Shown here one piece after another: positions 35,897 to 43,675 of a stretch of 64,000 nt of DNA; within the stretch, counting starts at the first letter, position 1; every line of letters starts with the position of its first letter. The stretch is from Streptomyces roseirectus. Lineage in GTDB: Bacteria; Actinomycetota; Actinomycetes; Streptomycetales; Streptomycetaceae. Location of the stretch: positions 3,510,001-3,574,000 of the forward strand of contig NZ_CP060828.1 of the NCBI RefSeq assembly GCF_014489635.1. Direction: 5' to 3'. The notes under the pieces were generated by a model, which made no database searches, had not been told where the DNA came from, and was given only the letters and a program-made list of their open reading frames with translations. Position numbers and translations under genes: made by a program.

Positions 35897-37150
35897 GTGA
35901 TAGCGAACAGTAAGCGGCGCAAGGGTCTGCGGGCCGCGTCCGTACTGCTCGGGGGGGTCCTGGTGCTCTCCGCGTGTTCCGGTGGCGACGACAGCGCCTC
36001 GGGCAGCGGCAGCGGTGACTCCTCGCAGGCCAAGGCCGACGAGGCGGCGGCCCAGAAGGCGTCCGTGGCGGACATCAAGATCACGCCGGCGGACGGCTCC
36101 GACAACGCCTCCATCAACAACTCCGCGGCCGTCACCGTCAGCAAGGGCACGCTCACGGCCGTCACGATGACGACGTCCGACGGCACCGCGGTCAAGGGCG
36201 AGCTGTCCGCCGACAAGCTGAGCTGGAAGCCCAGCGACCAGCTGGAGCGCTCGACGACGTACAAGGTCGCCGCCGAGGCCACCGACTCCGAGGGTCGCGT
36301 CGCCCACGAGAACGCGTCGTTCACGACCGTCTCCCCGGCCAACAGCTTCATCGGGAACTTCACGCCGGACAGCGGCTCGACGGTCGGCGTGGGCATGCCG
36401 GTCTCGATCAACTTCAACAAGGCGATCACCAACAAGGCCGCCGTCCAGAAGGGCATCACGGTCACCTCCAGCAGCGGTCAGGAGGTCGTCGGGCACTGGT
36501 TCGGTGCCAACCGCATCGACTTCCGCCCCGAGCAGTACTGGACGGAGAACTCCACGGTCACGCTGAAGCTCGCGCTCGACGGCGTCGAGGGCGCGCCGGG
36601 TGTCGTCGGCGTCCAGCAGAAGACCGTCACCTTCAAGATCGGCCGCAACCAGGTCAGTTACGTCGACGCGAAGACCAAGCAGATGAAGGTCACACAGGAC
36701 GGCAAGACCATCAGGACCATCCCGATCTCCGCCGGTTCGCCCGACAACAAGACGTACGAGGGCACGATGGTGATGTCGGAGAAGTTCAAGGAGACGCGCA
36801 TGAACGGCGCGACCGTGGGCTTCACCGACTCCGACGGCAAGGGCGAGTACGACATCAAGGACGTCCCGCACGCCATCCGGCTGACCAACTCCGGGACGTT
36901 CATCCACGGCAACTACTGGGGCGCGAAGTCCATCTTCGGCAACACCAACACCAGCCACGGATGCGTGGGCCTCTCGGACACGAAGGGCGCCAACGACACG
37001 GGGACGGCCGGGTACTGGTTCTACACGAACTCGATCGTCGGGGACGTCGTGGTCGTGCAGAACACGGGTGACAAGACCGTCGCGCCGGACAACGGGCTCA
37101 ACGGCTGGAACATGAACTGGGCCGACTGGAAGGCCGGTTCGGCTGTCTGA
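35897..37150 (+). CDS. Lipoprotein L,D-transpeptidase (Ig-like + YkuD)
   Basis: 417 residues from GTG 35897, preceded by GGAGAAG. Lipobox LSAC (C27). Ig-like domains (VADIKITPADGSDN; FTPDSGSTVGVGMPVSINF) lead to a C-terminal YkuD domain with HGNYWGAK and the catalytic SHGCVGLSD (Cys 356). Forms 3-3 cross-links in peptidoglycan outside the membrane. Architecture equals the mycobacterial LdtMt2 type. Followed by a strong terminator, so monocistronic. Confidence 0.93.
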   Translation: MIANSKRRKGLRAASVLLGGVLVLSACSGGDDSASGSGSGDSSQAKADEAAAQKASVADIKITPADGSDNASINNSAAVTVSKGTLTAVTMTTSDGTAVKGELSADKLSWKPSDQLERSTTYKVAAEATDSEGRVAHENASFTTVSPANSFIGNFTPDSGSTVGVGMPVSINFNKAITNKAAVQKGITVTSSSGQEVVGHWFGANRIDFRPEQYWTENSTVTLKLALDGVEGAPGVVGVQQKTVTFKIGRNQVSYVDAKTKQMKVTQDGKTIRTIPISAGSPDNKTYEGTMVMSEKFKETRMNGATVGFTDSDGKGEYDIKDVPHAIRLTNSGTFIHGNYWGAKSIFGNTNTSHGCVGLSDTKGANDTGTAGYWFYTNSIVGDVVVVQNTGDKTVAPDNGLNGWNMNWADWKAGSAV

Positions 37151-37180
37151 CGCCGGGACCTGACAGGCTGTCGACGCCTC

Positions 37181-37210
37181 GATGCCGCCTCCCTCACCGG
37201 GGGCGGCATC
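37181..37210 (+). terminator. Terminator after the L,D-transpeptidase gene
   Basis: Stem gatgccgcc / ggcggcatc, extendable inwards by further pairs, followed by ggtgtttta. Lies 30 bp after the stop; classical intrinsic terminator. Confidence 0.85.
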
Positions 37211-37315
37211 GGTGTTTTACGGGGTCTTGGCGGGGCCTTGGCTCACAGGGCCTTCTCATGCCGCTCTTATCCACGGCTTATGGAGTCATCACGCGCCGTC
37301 CCTAGCTTTCGGCGC

Positions 37316-38773
37316 ATGTTCTTCACCTACCTGAGGCGCGAGTTGCGCCGCCGTAGAAAGGCGGCCCTCGTCGTCGCCTCCGGGCTCGCGCTGGGTATCG
37401 CCCTGGTCATCGTGGTCAACTCCGTCTCCTCCGGCATGGGCAGGGCCCAGGACAAGGTCCTCCAGTCGCTCTACGGCCTCGGCACCGACATGACGGTCAC
37501 GAAGGCGGCCGAGGCCGGCGGCACCGGCGCCCAGCGTCCGCGCTTCCAGTTCGACGCGCAGGACGACGGCTCCGGCGCGGCGCAGAGCAGCGACGTCGTC
37601 ATGGTGCGGGGGTTCCAGACGCTGGCGACGTCGACCGTGACGCAGGTCGGCAAGCAGAGCGGGGTCGCCGACGCGGCGGGCGGGCTCAGCGTCCAAGTCA
37701 TCAAGGTGGACGGGCAGTTCACGCGGGGGCAGTTCCAGCAGAACGGGGGCGGGGGGACCGGCGGCCGGGGTGGCTACGGCGGTTCCGGCGGCCAGCCGCA
37801 GGGTGAAGTCCGGGGCGGGGGCGCCGACTTCGACGTCAACAACTACTCCGTGTTCGGAACGGACGTCACCAAGCCCGAGTTGGGGCCGCTGACCTCCTCG
37901 AAGATCACCAGCGGGCGGACGTTCACGACGTCCGAGACCGGCGCGAAGGTGGCCGTCGTCGACGCCGCCTACGCCAAGGAGAAGTCCCTCAAGGTCGGTT
38001 CGACGGTCACCATCAAGACCGTCACGTTCTCCGTCGTCGGCATCGCGACCGCCGACAGCGGGGACTCCGCCGCCAACCTCTACATCCCCCTCGCCCAGGC
38101 GCAGACCCTCGCCGACGCGAAGGACAAGGTCACCACGGTCTACGTCAAGGCGACCGACTCCCAGAAGATCGACGCGGTCAAGTCCGCGATCCAGAAGAAC
38201 ATTTCGGGGACGACGGTGACGACGTCGGCGGATCTCGCGGACACGGTGTCGGGGTCGCTGTCGACGGCGTCCTCGCTGGCGACGAGTGTGGGGAAGTGGC
38301 TGTCGATCGCCGTGCTCGTGGCGGCGTTCCTCGTCGCCGGGCTGCTGACGTCCTCCGCCGTTTCCCGGCGGGTGCGGGAGTTCGGGACGTTGAAGGCGCT
38401 GGGGTGGAAGTCGGGGCGGGTGACTCGGCAGGTGGTCGGGGAGGCGATGGTGAACGGGCTGCTCGGTGGGGTGCTCGGGATCGGGTTGGGGTTGGCGGGG
38501 GCGTATGCCGTGACGGCCATCAGCCCTACGTTGCAGGCCCAGTTGGGCGGGGGGAGTGGCGGTGGTGGCGGAGGCGGTGGTGGCTTTGGTGGTGGGCCCG
38601 GTCGGGCTGCGGCGGCCCGCACGCTTGATGTGACGCTCACGGCGCCGGTGAGTGTGGCGACTGTCGCGCTCGCTGTGGGACTTGCCGTGGCCGGTGGGTT
38701 GATCGCGGGGGCGTTCGGGGGGTGGCGGGCATCCCGGTTGCGGCCGGCGGACGCGTTGCGCCGAGTCGAGTAG
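37316..38773 (+). CDS. FtsX-family ABC permease (MacB/LolC-like)
   Basis: 485 residues from ATG 37316. An N-terminal membrane helix (AALVVASGLALGIALVIVVNSV), a large extracytoplasmic domain, then three C-terminal helices with the FtsX pattern SSAVSRRVREFGTLKALGWKSGRVTRQVVGEAMVNGLLGG. Two Gly-rich low-complexity stretches stand out: one near residue 140 in the outer domain and one near residue 410 between helices. Partner ATPase follows. Likely exports a lipid-linked or peptide substrate, or works as a mechanotransmitter. Confidence 0.9.
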   Translation: MFFTYLRRELRRRRKAALVVASGLALGIALVIVVNSVSSGMGRAQDKVLQSLYGLGTDMTVTKAAEAGGTGAQRPRFQFDAQDDGSGAAQSSDVVMVRGFQTLATSTVTQVGKQSGVADAAGGLSVQVIKVDGQFTRGQFQQNGGGGTGGRGGYGGSGGQPQGEVRGGGADFDVNNYSVFGTDVTKPELGPLTSSKITSGRTFTTSETGAKVAVVDAAYAKEKSLKVGSTVTIKTVTFSVVGIATADSGDSAANLYIPLAQAQTLADAKDKVTTVYVKATDSQKIDAVKSAIQKNISGTTVTTSADLADTVSGSLSTASSLATSVGKWLSIAVLVAAFLVAGLLTSSAVSRRVREFGTLKALGWKSGRVTRQVVGEAMVNGLLGGVLGIGLGLAGAYAVTAISPTLQAQLGGGSGGGGGGGGGFGGGPGRAAAARTLDVTLTAPVSVATVALAVGLAVAGGLIAGAFGGWRASRLRPADALRRVE

Positions 38774-38809
38774 CAACCACCCTTTATCTCTTGAGGAGTT
38801 GATCGTCCC

Positions 38810-39493
38810 ATGTACGAACTCAGAAACGTCGTCAAGCGCTACGTCCGGGGCAAGGACGCCGTACTCGCCCTGGACGGCGTCGACTTGACCATTCCCGACG
38901 GGGACCGGCTCGTCATCCAGGGGCCCACGGGTGGCGGCAAGTCCACCCTGCTCCAGATGCTCGGCGGGCTCGACCGGCCCACCTCCGGTGAAGTCGTGCT
39001 GGACGGCACGGACTTGGCGCGGCTGCCCGAGGCCAAGCTGACGAAGGTGCGCAGCGAGAACATCGGCTTCGTGTTCCAGTCCTTCAACCTGATCCCGACG
39101 CTGACGGCTCAGGAGAACGTCGAAACGGCCCTGGTTCCTCTGGGGGTGAAGGTCAAGGGGCGTCGCGAGCGGGCCGCCGAGGCGCTGGAGTCGGTGGGGC
39201 TCGGCGAACGGCTCGGGCACCTGCCCTCGGAGATGTCCGGCGGCCAGCAGCAACGCGTCGCCATCGCACGGGCGTTGGTGAAGCGGCCCAAGGTGTTGCT
39301 GGCCGACGAGCCCACCGGCAACCTCGACGAAGGCATGCGGGACGAGATCATGGACGTGCTGGAGGGGCTGTGGAAGGAACACGGGCTGACCTTCATCATG
39401 GTCACCCATGACTCGTCCCTCGCGAAGAAGGCGCCTCGGTTGGTGACGATCCGCAAGGGTCGGGTGACGGTGACGGAGAAGGCGGCGTCCTGA
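38810..39493 (+). CDS. ABC transporter ATPase, LolD/MacB type
   Basis: 227 residues, ATG 38810 after GAGGAG. Walker A GPTGGGKST, Q-loop FVFQSFNLIPTLTAQENV, signature MSGGQQQRVAIARAL, Walker B VLLADEPTGNLD. The length and FNLIPTLTAQENV are hallmarks of the LolD/MacB family. Pairs with the upstream FtsX-type permease (36 bp gap, same operon). Confidence 0.95.
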   Translation: MYELRNVVKRYVRGKDAVLALDGVDLTIPDGDRLVIQGPTGGGKSTLLQMLGGLDRPTSGEVVLDGTDLARLPEAKLTKVRSENIGFVFQSFNLIPTLTAQENVETALVPLGVKVKGRRERAAEALESVGLGERLGHLPSEMSGGQQQRVAIARALVKRPKVLLADEPTGNLDEGMRDEIMDVLEGLWKEHGLTFIMVTHDSSLAKKAPRLVTIRKGRVTVTEKAAS

Positions 39494-39546
39494 GGTTGCC
39501 GGGGGCCGGTTCCGTGCGGGTCGCGGAACCGGCCGTCCCTGCCCTG

Positions 39547-39900
39547 TCAGTCCGTCGCCACCTCGCACCACACCGTCTTGCTGTTCACCCCCTGCTCCAC
39601 GCCCCAGCGGGTGGCCAGGGCGTTCAGCAGGGCCAGGCCCCTTCCCGACTCGGCGGTCAAAGTGGCGTGCAGGAGGGTCGGGAGGGCCCTGGGGTCGGGG
39701 TCGGTGACCTCGACTCGGGTGTGGCCGTGGGCCGTTGAGCGGACCCTCACCGTCACCGGGGTGCCCTCGCCGACGTGGTCGATGACGTTCGTGATCAGTT
39801 CCGTCGCGCACAGGCGGACGTCGTACGGGTGCGCACGCAGGCGGTCCCTGAGTTCCGGCACCGCCTTCGCCGTCGCCAACAGGTCGTACTCGAAGCTCAC
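39547..39900 (-). CDS. ATP-binding protein, anti-sigma-regulatory kinase-like (HATPase_c)
   Basis: 117 residues from GTG 39900. The N-box region CATELITNVIDHV (N for Mg-ATP) and the G-box ESGRGLALLNALATRWGV fit the RsbW/SpoIIAB-like ATPase fold. Overlaps the stop of the small upstream gene. In WhiJ-type loci such ATPases sit beside XRE and DUF397 genes. Likely a partner-binding switch in development or antibiotic control; partner unknown. Confidence 0.88.
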   Translation of the reverse strand: MSFEYDLLATAKAVPELRDRLRAHPYDVRLCATELITNVIDHVGEGTPVTVRVRSTAHGHTRVEVTDPDPRALPTLLHATLTAESGRGLALLNALATRWGVEQGVNSKTVWCEVATD

Positions 39901-40118
39901 TTGGCCGCGGCCTCGCGGAGGATCGCCGCAAGGGAGAGGGCGGTGGTCGTGGGGCAGTTGCCGAGCGACATGAGGTTCAGGGGCGGGGAGTAGGTACTCG
40001 CGTAGCTGACGATGTCGAGGCCGAGCGAGGGGAACTGGAGGTTGTGCAGGGCGAGGGCGGCGCGGAGTTCTTCGACGCAGGCGGGGATGTCGTTGGGGGA
40101 GGGGGAGTTGTGAGGCAT
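39897..40118 (-). CDS. Small protein coupled to the HATPase gene
   Basis: 73 residues (MPHNSPSPNDIPACVEELRAAL), no membrane segment, ending LSLAAILREAAAK. Its stop overlaps the HATPase GTG by 4 bp. Short proteins in this position recur in WhiJ-like clusters. Function unknown. Confidence 0.7.
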   Translation of the reverse strand: MPHNSPSPNDIPACVEELRAALALHNLQFPSLGLDIVSYASTYSPPLNLMSLGNCPTTTALSLAAILREAAAK

Positions 40119-40244
40119 GTGGGGGAGTCGCTTTCTGTGCGGTGTGTGACGAATGCCTCACAGGGTGTCGTGTCGGCCGCTACCGTGAAAGAGGTTTCGG
40201 GTTCGCAAGGCACGCTGCGAAGGGCCAGTCAAGGGGTGAGGAAC

Positions 40245-41108
40245 ATGGGACGAGGCAAGGACATCGACGGTTCCGAGGGGGTTCCGACCTTCTACGGCAA
40301 GGAGTTGCGCTGGAAGCGGGAGCAGGCGGGGATGTCCCTGGACCAACTGCTCGTCGGCAGCTACTACGGCAGGACGCACCTCAGCGACATCGAGCGTGGG
40401 GAGCGGAGCATGCCGCTCGATCTGGCGCAGCATGTGGACCGGAAGCTCGGCACGGACGGGTACTTCGAGCGGAACTGCGAGGACGTGCGGAAGTCGAGGC
40501 GGAAGGGTCACGCCAAGTACTTCGAGAAGGTGCTGGAGGCGGAGAAGCAGGCGCTGACGATCGAGGAGTGGAGTTTGAGCACCTTTCCCGGGCTGCTCCA
40601 AACTCCTCCGTACGCAAGGGCGTTGGTCTGGGCATCTCACCCCACGGCCACGGACGAGTGGGTGGAGGAGAAGGTGCAGGCCCGGCTTGGTCGTGCTCGG
40701 CTCTTCGACGACGACCATGCCAAACCGGAGTACTGGGCCATCCTCCACGAAGCGCTCCTCACGGATTCGATCCTGCCTCCCGAGGAGATGGCTGATCAGC
40801 TCGACCGGATCGTGGAGTTGGCCGAGCGGCGCCGAATTGTTCCGCAGATCGTTCCGCGGAACTGCGGGGCGTATCCGTTGATGCTGTCCTCCATCATGGT
40901 CATGACGTTCCCGGACGCTCCGCCGCTGGTTTACACGGAGTCCTCTTACAGCGGAGACACCATCGATGATCCGGCCCTCGTGAAGCAGTACCGCAAGGCA
41001 TACGATCGGCTCAGGGCCGTCGGGCTGGCACCAGCAACGTCCCTGGCCATGATCAAGGCGGCGGCAGAGGAATACCGAAATGGCAAGCGACCGGATCGAC
41101 TTGAGTGA
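40245..41108 (+). CDS. WhiJ-like XRE regulator (HTH + DUF5753)
   Basis: 287 residues from ATG 40245 (GTGAGGAAC upstream). HTH: YGKELRWKREQAGMSLDQLLVGSYYGRTHLSDIERGER; then DUF5753 (ALTIEEWSLSTFPGLLQTPPYARAL, RIVPQIVPRNCGAYPLMLSSIMVMTF). Divergent from the HATPase unit and overlapping the DUF397 gene by 29 bp, the standard regulator-plus-DUF397 pair. Such pairs affect development or antibiotic production in S. coelicolor. Confidence 0.92.
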   Translation: MGRGKDIDGSEGVPTFYGKELRWKREQAGMSLDQLLVGSYYGRTHLSDIERGERSMPLDLAQHVDRKLGTDGYFERNCEDVRKSRRKGHAKYFEKVLEAEKQALTIEEWSLSTFPGLLQTPPYARALVWASHPTATDEWVEEKVQARLGRARLFDDDHAKPEYWAILHEALLTDSILPPEEMADQLDRIVELAERRRIVPQIVPRNCGAYPLMLSSIMVMTFPDAPPLVYTESSYSGDTIDDPALVKQYRKAYDRLRAVGLAPATSLAMIKAAAEEYRNGKRPDRLE

Positions 41109-41286
41109 CGCCCTGTGGCTCACGAGCAGCTACAGCAACGGCGACGGCGGCAACTGCGTAGAACTCGCCACCAACCTCCCCACCCTCGTCCCCGTCCGCG
41201 ACACCAAGCTCCCCGCCAGCCCCGTCCTCCTCCTCACCTCCACCGCCTGGGCCCCCTTCCTCGCCCACCTGAAGCAGGACACCTGA
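41080..41286 (+). CDS. DUF397 protein
   Basis: 68 residues. ALWLTSSYSNGDGGNCVELA then VPVRDTKLPASPVLLLTSTAWAPFLAHLK is the full DUF397 pattern. Starts inside the upstream regulator gene. Thought to act together with the XRE partner, perhaps as its antagonist. Confidence 0.92.
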   Translation: MASDRIDLSDALWLTSSYSNGDGGNCVELATNLPTLVPVRDTKLPASPVLLLTSTAWAPFLAHLKQDT

Positions 41287-41307
41287 GAGGCGCCCGTCTC
41301 TCAGGTG
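41280..41307. terminator. Hairpin containing both convergent stop codons
   Basis: cacctgagag / ctctcaggtg, a 10-bp perfect stem with 8-nt loop. The DUF397 TGA lies in the left arm and the stop of the convergent XRE-TPR gene in the right arm. Bidirectional terminator. Confidence 0.82.
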
Positions 41308-42593
41308 CGTTCCGGGGCCGACACCGCGGCGTGCAACTCCCGCACCCCGGCGGCCCGAGGGTGTCGCTGGGCCAACTCGGTCACGATGCCACGGATCACG
41401 GGCCGGTCCCGCACCTCGCCGGGGCTCGCGCGGTGGGCGTCGAGGAGGGCGCGGGCGGTCTGCTCCGGGCGGCCCCAGGCCCACCAGGCACGGGCCATGT
41501 CCGTGCCCAGGCGGGCCTTCCGCTCGGCCGTGGGGAAGTGTTCCGGCCGGAGGTTCCGCCCGGCCTCCAGGGCCGCGCCCGCGTCCCCGAGGGCCCAGTG
41601 GACGCCGACGGCGTAGAGGTCCACGGCCGCAGGGCTGATCGGGAAGAGACGGCCGGCGGGCGCGATGACCGGCAGCCGATGAGCAGCGCGCCGGGCCTCC
41701 TCGACCATGGCCAGGGCCTCGGCACGCCGGCCACCCCGGGCGGCGGTGTAGGCCAGGGTGCACAGCATCTGCGCGTAGGCCGAGGACGCCGCGTCCGTCC
41801 GCAGCCCCGTCGCTTCCACCCGGGCCGCGGCCGACTCCATGAGGGTCTGGGCTTCCTCGCCCCGGCGCTGGTGGCGCAGCACGATCGCGAGCTCGCGGGA
41901 GGCAGCGGCGGCGGCGAGCGGGGAGCCGGACACCTCGGCCCAGGTGCGCGCGCGGTCGGCGGTGAGGCGGGCCTGCTCGTACGAGCCGACCTTGCTGAGC
42001 AGGGCGGTGCTCAGGCTGTAGACGGAGGACAGTTGAGCCTGGTCCAGCTCGCGGCGCGAAGAGGCGGCGGCGTGCCCGTCGGCCAGGAGGCCCGGCAGCA
42101 GGCCGAGGAGCTGCGCGTGGGCTCCCTTGTCGTACAGCTCCCGGGCGGAGGCCACGCGGGCACCCAGGGCGCCTCTGCCCGTGGGTGGCGGGGTGTCGGC
42201 CAGGGCACGGTCCATGCCGAGCAGCGTGGCGGCCGGGACGGTCGCCGTGGCGGCGAGCAACGAGCGGCGGCGCATCGGGTCCTCCTCGGCGTGCGGACTG
42301 GCCGACACTCTAGTGCCGGCCGGTCCGGAAGAGGCTGGGGGCGCCAGAGAACTCACCAGGACGTGTCGGGGAACACCCACCGTGGACGCGGCCCGGTGAA
42401 TGAGCGTCAGGTCGGTCACCCGGACGCGACGCTCCATCCGCGAGACCGTCGCCGCCGAGCACCCCAGATGCCCGCCGAGTTCGGCGAGCGTCCATCCTCG
42501 GTGCTCACGGCCCAGCCGTACGAGCCCGCCCGGTTGTCGCCGGACGACCAACTCCCTGGCCTTCGCACTGTTCCAGAGCGGGTCACCGGGCAC
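41301..42593 (-). CDS. XRE regulator with TPR-like C-terminus
   Basis: 430 residues from GTG 42593, with AGGGGAGGGG upstream. HTH near the N-terminus: LVRLGREHRGWTLAELGGHLGCSAATVSRMERR. Then RRRSLLAATATVPAATLLG, a twin-Arg-like segment inside the protein that is common in this family, and a long helical TPR-like region. Probably a ligand- or peptide-responsive repressor. Divergent from a small unknown gene, with an inverted repeat between. A longer frame to 42854 lacks conserved sequence. Confidence 0.82.
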   Translation of the reverse strand: MPGDPLWNSAKARELVVRRQPGGLVRLGREHRGWTLAELGGHLGCSAATVSRMERRVRVTDLTLIHRAASTVGVPRHVLVSSLAPPASSGPAGTRVSASPHAEEDPMRRRSLLAATATVPAATLLGMDRALADTPPPTGRGALGARVASARELYDKGAHAQLLGLLPGLLADGHAAASSRRELDQAQLSSVYSLSTALLSKVGSYEQARLTADRARTWAEVSGSPLAAAAASRELAIVLRHQRRGEEAQTLMESAAARVEATGLRTDAASSAYAQMLCTLAYTAARGGRRAEALAMVEEARRAAHRLPVIAPAGRLFPISPAAVDLYAVGVHWALGDAGAALEAGRNLRPEHFPTAERKARLGTDMARAWWAWGRPEQTARALLDAHRASPGEVRDRPVIRGIVTELAQRHPRAAGVRELHAAVSAPERT

Positions 42594-42660
42594 TGGCCCC
42601 TCCCCTACCGCACGACCGGGGGTCACCACGGTACGGACGCGGGACGGCACCCGTCGAGAC

Positions 42661-42681
42661 CGTTTGCATGACGCGCAAACG
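42661..42681. promoter_or_regulatory. Inverted repeat between divergent XRE-TPR gene and its neighbour
   Basis: cgtttgc, 7-nt spacer, gcaaacg; perfect 7-bp arms, 68 bp from the regulator start and 100 bp from the 145-residue gene. Candidate operator for autoregulation and control of the divergent genes. Confidence 0.45.
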
Positions 42682-42780
42682 CCTTGCGCGGAAAGCCAGT
42701 TGATCACTGCCGGGGTGCCGGGTGCGGTGTTCTCGTCACAGCGCCCCGCACCTCGTGGGGCACCGTCCGAGGGAGGCACC

Positions 42781-43218
42781 ATGGCAACCTCAGCCGAAAC
42801 CCCCGTCACCCCCGACCCGGTGACCGGACCAGCCCGCTCGCCCCGTACGGCCACCCGCGTCCTCGGCCAGGGCTACGCCCACCTGCTCACCGCCATGGCC
42901 CTCCGGGGCGAGGGCCTGGGGCTCGCCCCGAGCGAGCTCGTGGACGTCGGCGTCCACACGATCATCCTGGCCACCGTCGCCTACGCCGAGCTGTGCGGCA
43001 AGTACGACGGCGGGCACTTCCCGCACCACGTGCCGAAGGTACAGACGGACAACGACGGGTCGGCCGTCAAGACCGTCCACCTCGTCGCCCGCGCCGGCTG
43101 GGAGGTGGACCTTCCGCTGCGGGAGGACGCCGCCGAGGCACGCCCGGGTGACGTTCGCCCGAACCGGCTGCAGCCCCCCGCGCGGTGCCGCGCGGATGGG
43201 CTGGGTGACGACTACTGA
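42781..43218 (+). CDS. Hypothetical protein next to a broken methyltransferase gene
   Basis: 145 residues from ATG 42781, with GAGGGAGG upstream. A helical core (VLGQGYAHLLTAMALRGEGLGLAPSELVDVGVHTIILATVAYAEL) with no known domain. The last 15 or so codons overlap the start of the methyltransferase pseudogene, so the original stop may have been nearer. Probably once co-transcribed with it. Confidence 0.6.
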   Translation: MATSAETPVTPDPVTGPARSPRTATRVLGQGYAHLLTAMALRGEGLGLAPSELVDVGVHTIILATVAYAELCGKYDGGHFPHHVPKVQTDNDGSAVKTVHLVARAGWEVDLPLREDAAEARPGDVRPNRLQPPARCRADGLGDDY

Positions 43219-43627
43219 CCTGTGGCACGACTACGGCCGGGCCCGCGCCGAACAGGACGACGCCGTCCCCGACTCCTTCCGCTGGACCTGGAGCCAGCGG
43301 GACGGTCCGGGCCCGGAAGCCTCGGCGACCTCACCGGCAAGACCGTGGCCGACCTCGGCGCCGGCGCCGCCGGCCACGCCGCCCACCTGGCCGTGCACCA
43401 CGCCCCGGACAGGGTCGACGCCGTGGACGCCTCACCCGCACAGCACGGCATGGCCACCGCCCTGTACGCCCCGCGAGCTGCTACCGGCCGCGGCCTTCGC
43501 GCTCCGTCCCGGCGGGCGACTCGTCTTCTCCACCCTCGCCCACTACCTGTCCGGAGCGCCCGCGCGGCCGGACGTCACCGAGCCCGCCGCCACCTTCCTC
43601 ATCACCGCCGCCCACCTTCCGCGCTGA
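43196..43627 (+). pseudogene. Frameshifted, shortened SAM-dependent methyltransferase
   Basis: Frame 1 starts TTTDLWHDYGRARAEQDDAV. The class I motif LTGKTVADLGAGAAGHAAHLA and DRVDAVDASPAQ are only readable in the next frame (about 43310-43470), and the sequence returns to frame 1 at ELLPAAAFALRPGGRLVFSTL. Two frameshifts are thus needed. The region between motif II and ALRPGGR is also shorter than in intact enzymes, and the C-terminal half is missing. Clear pseudogene; sequencing error would not explain the missing length. Confidence 0.8.
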
Positions 43628-43631
43628 GATG

Positions 43632-43660
43632 AGGGGCCCCTGTCTCACACAGGGGCCCCT
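43632..43660. terminator. Hairpin terminator before hutH 3' end
   Basis: Perfect 12-bp stem aggggcccctgt / acaggggcccct, 5-nt loop, TTT following on the plus strand. Between the pseudogene end and the hutH stop at 43676; serves both. Confidence 0.88.
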
Positions 43661-43675
43661 TTGCGCGCCAACTGC

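Noticed and set aside
35595..35900. 101-residue frame upstream of the L,D-transpeptidase
   Set aside because: Spans a terminator hairpin and the transpeptidase ribosome site; composition is not gene-like.
40044..40244. N-terminal extension of the WhiJ-like regulator
   Set aside because: It crosses the divergent small gene and promoter; GTGAGGAAC before ATG 40245 is a proper ribosome site and HTH spacing is normal from there.
43222..43632. 136-residue frame holding the methyltransferase SAM motif as a separate gene
   Set aside because: Only its middle is conserved; both ends are out-of-frame readings, so it is part of the pseudogene.
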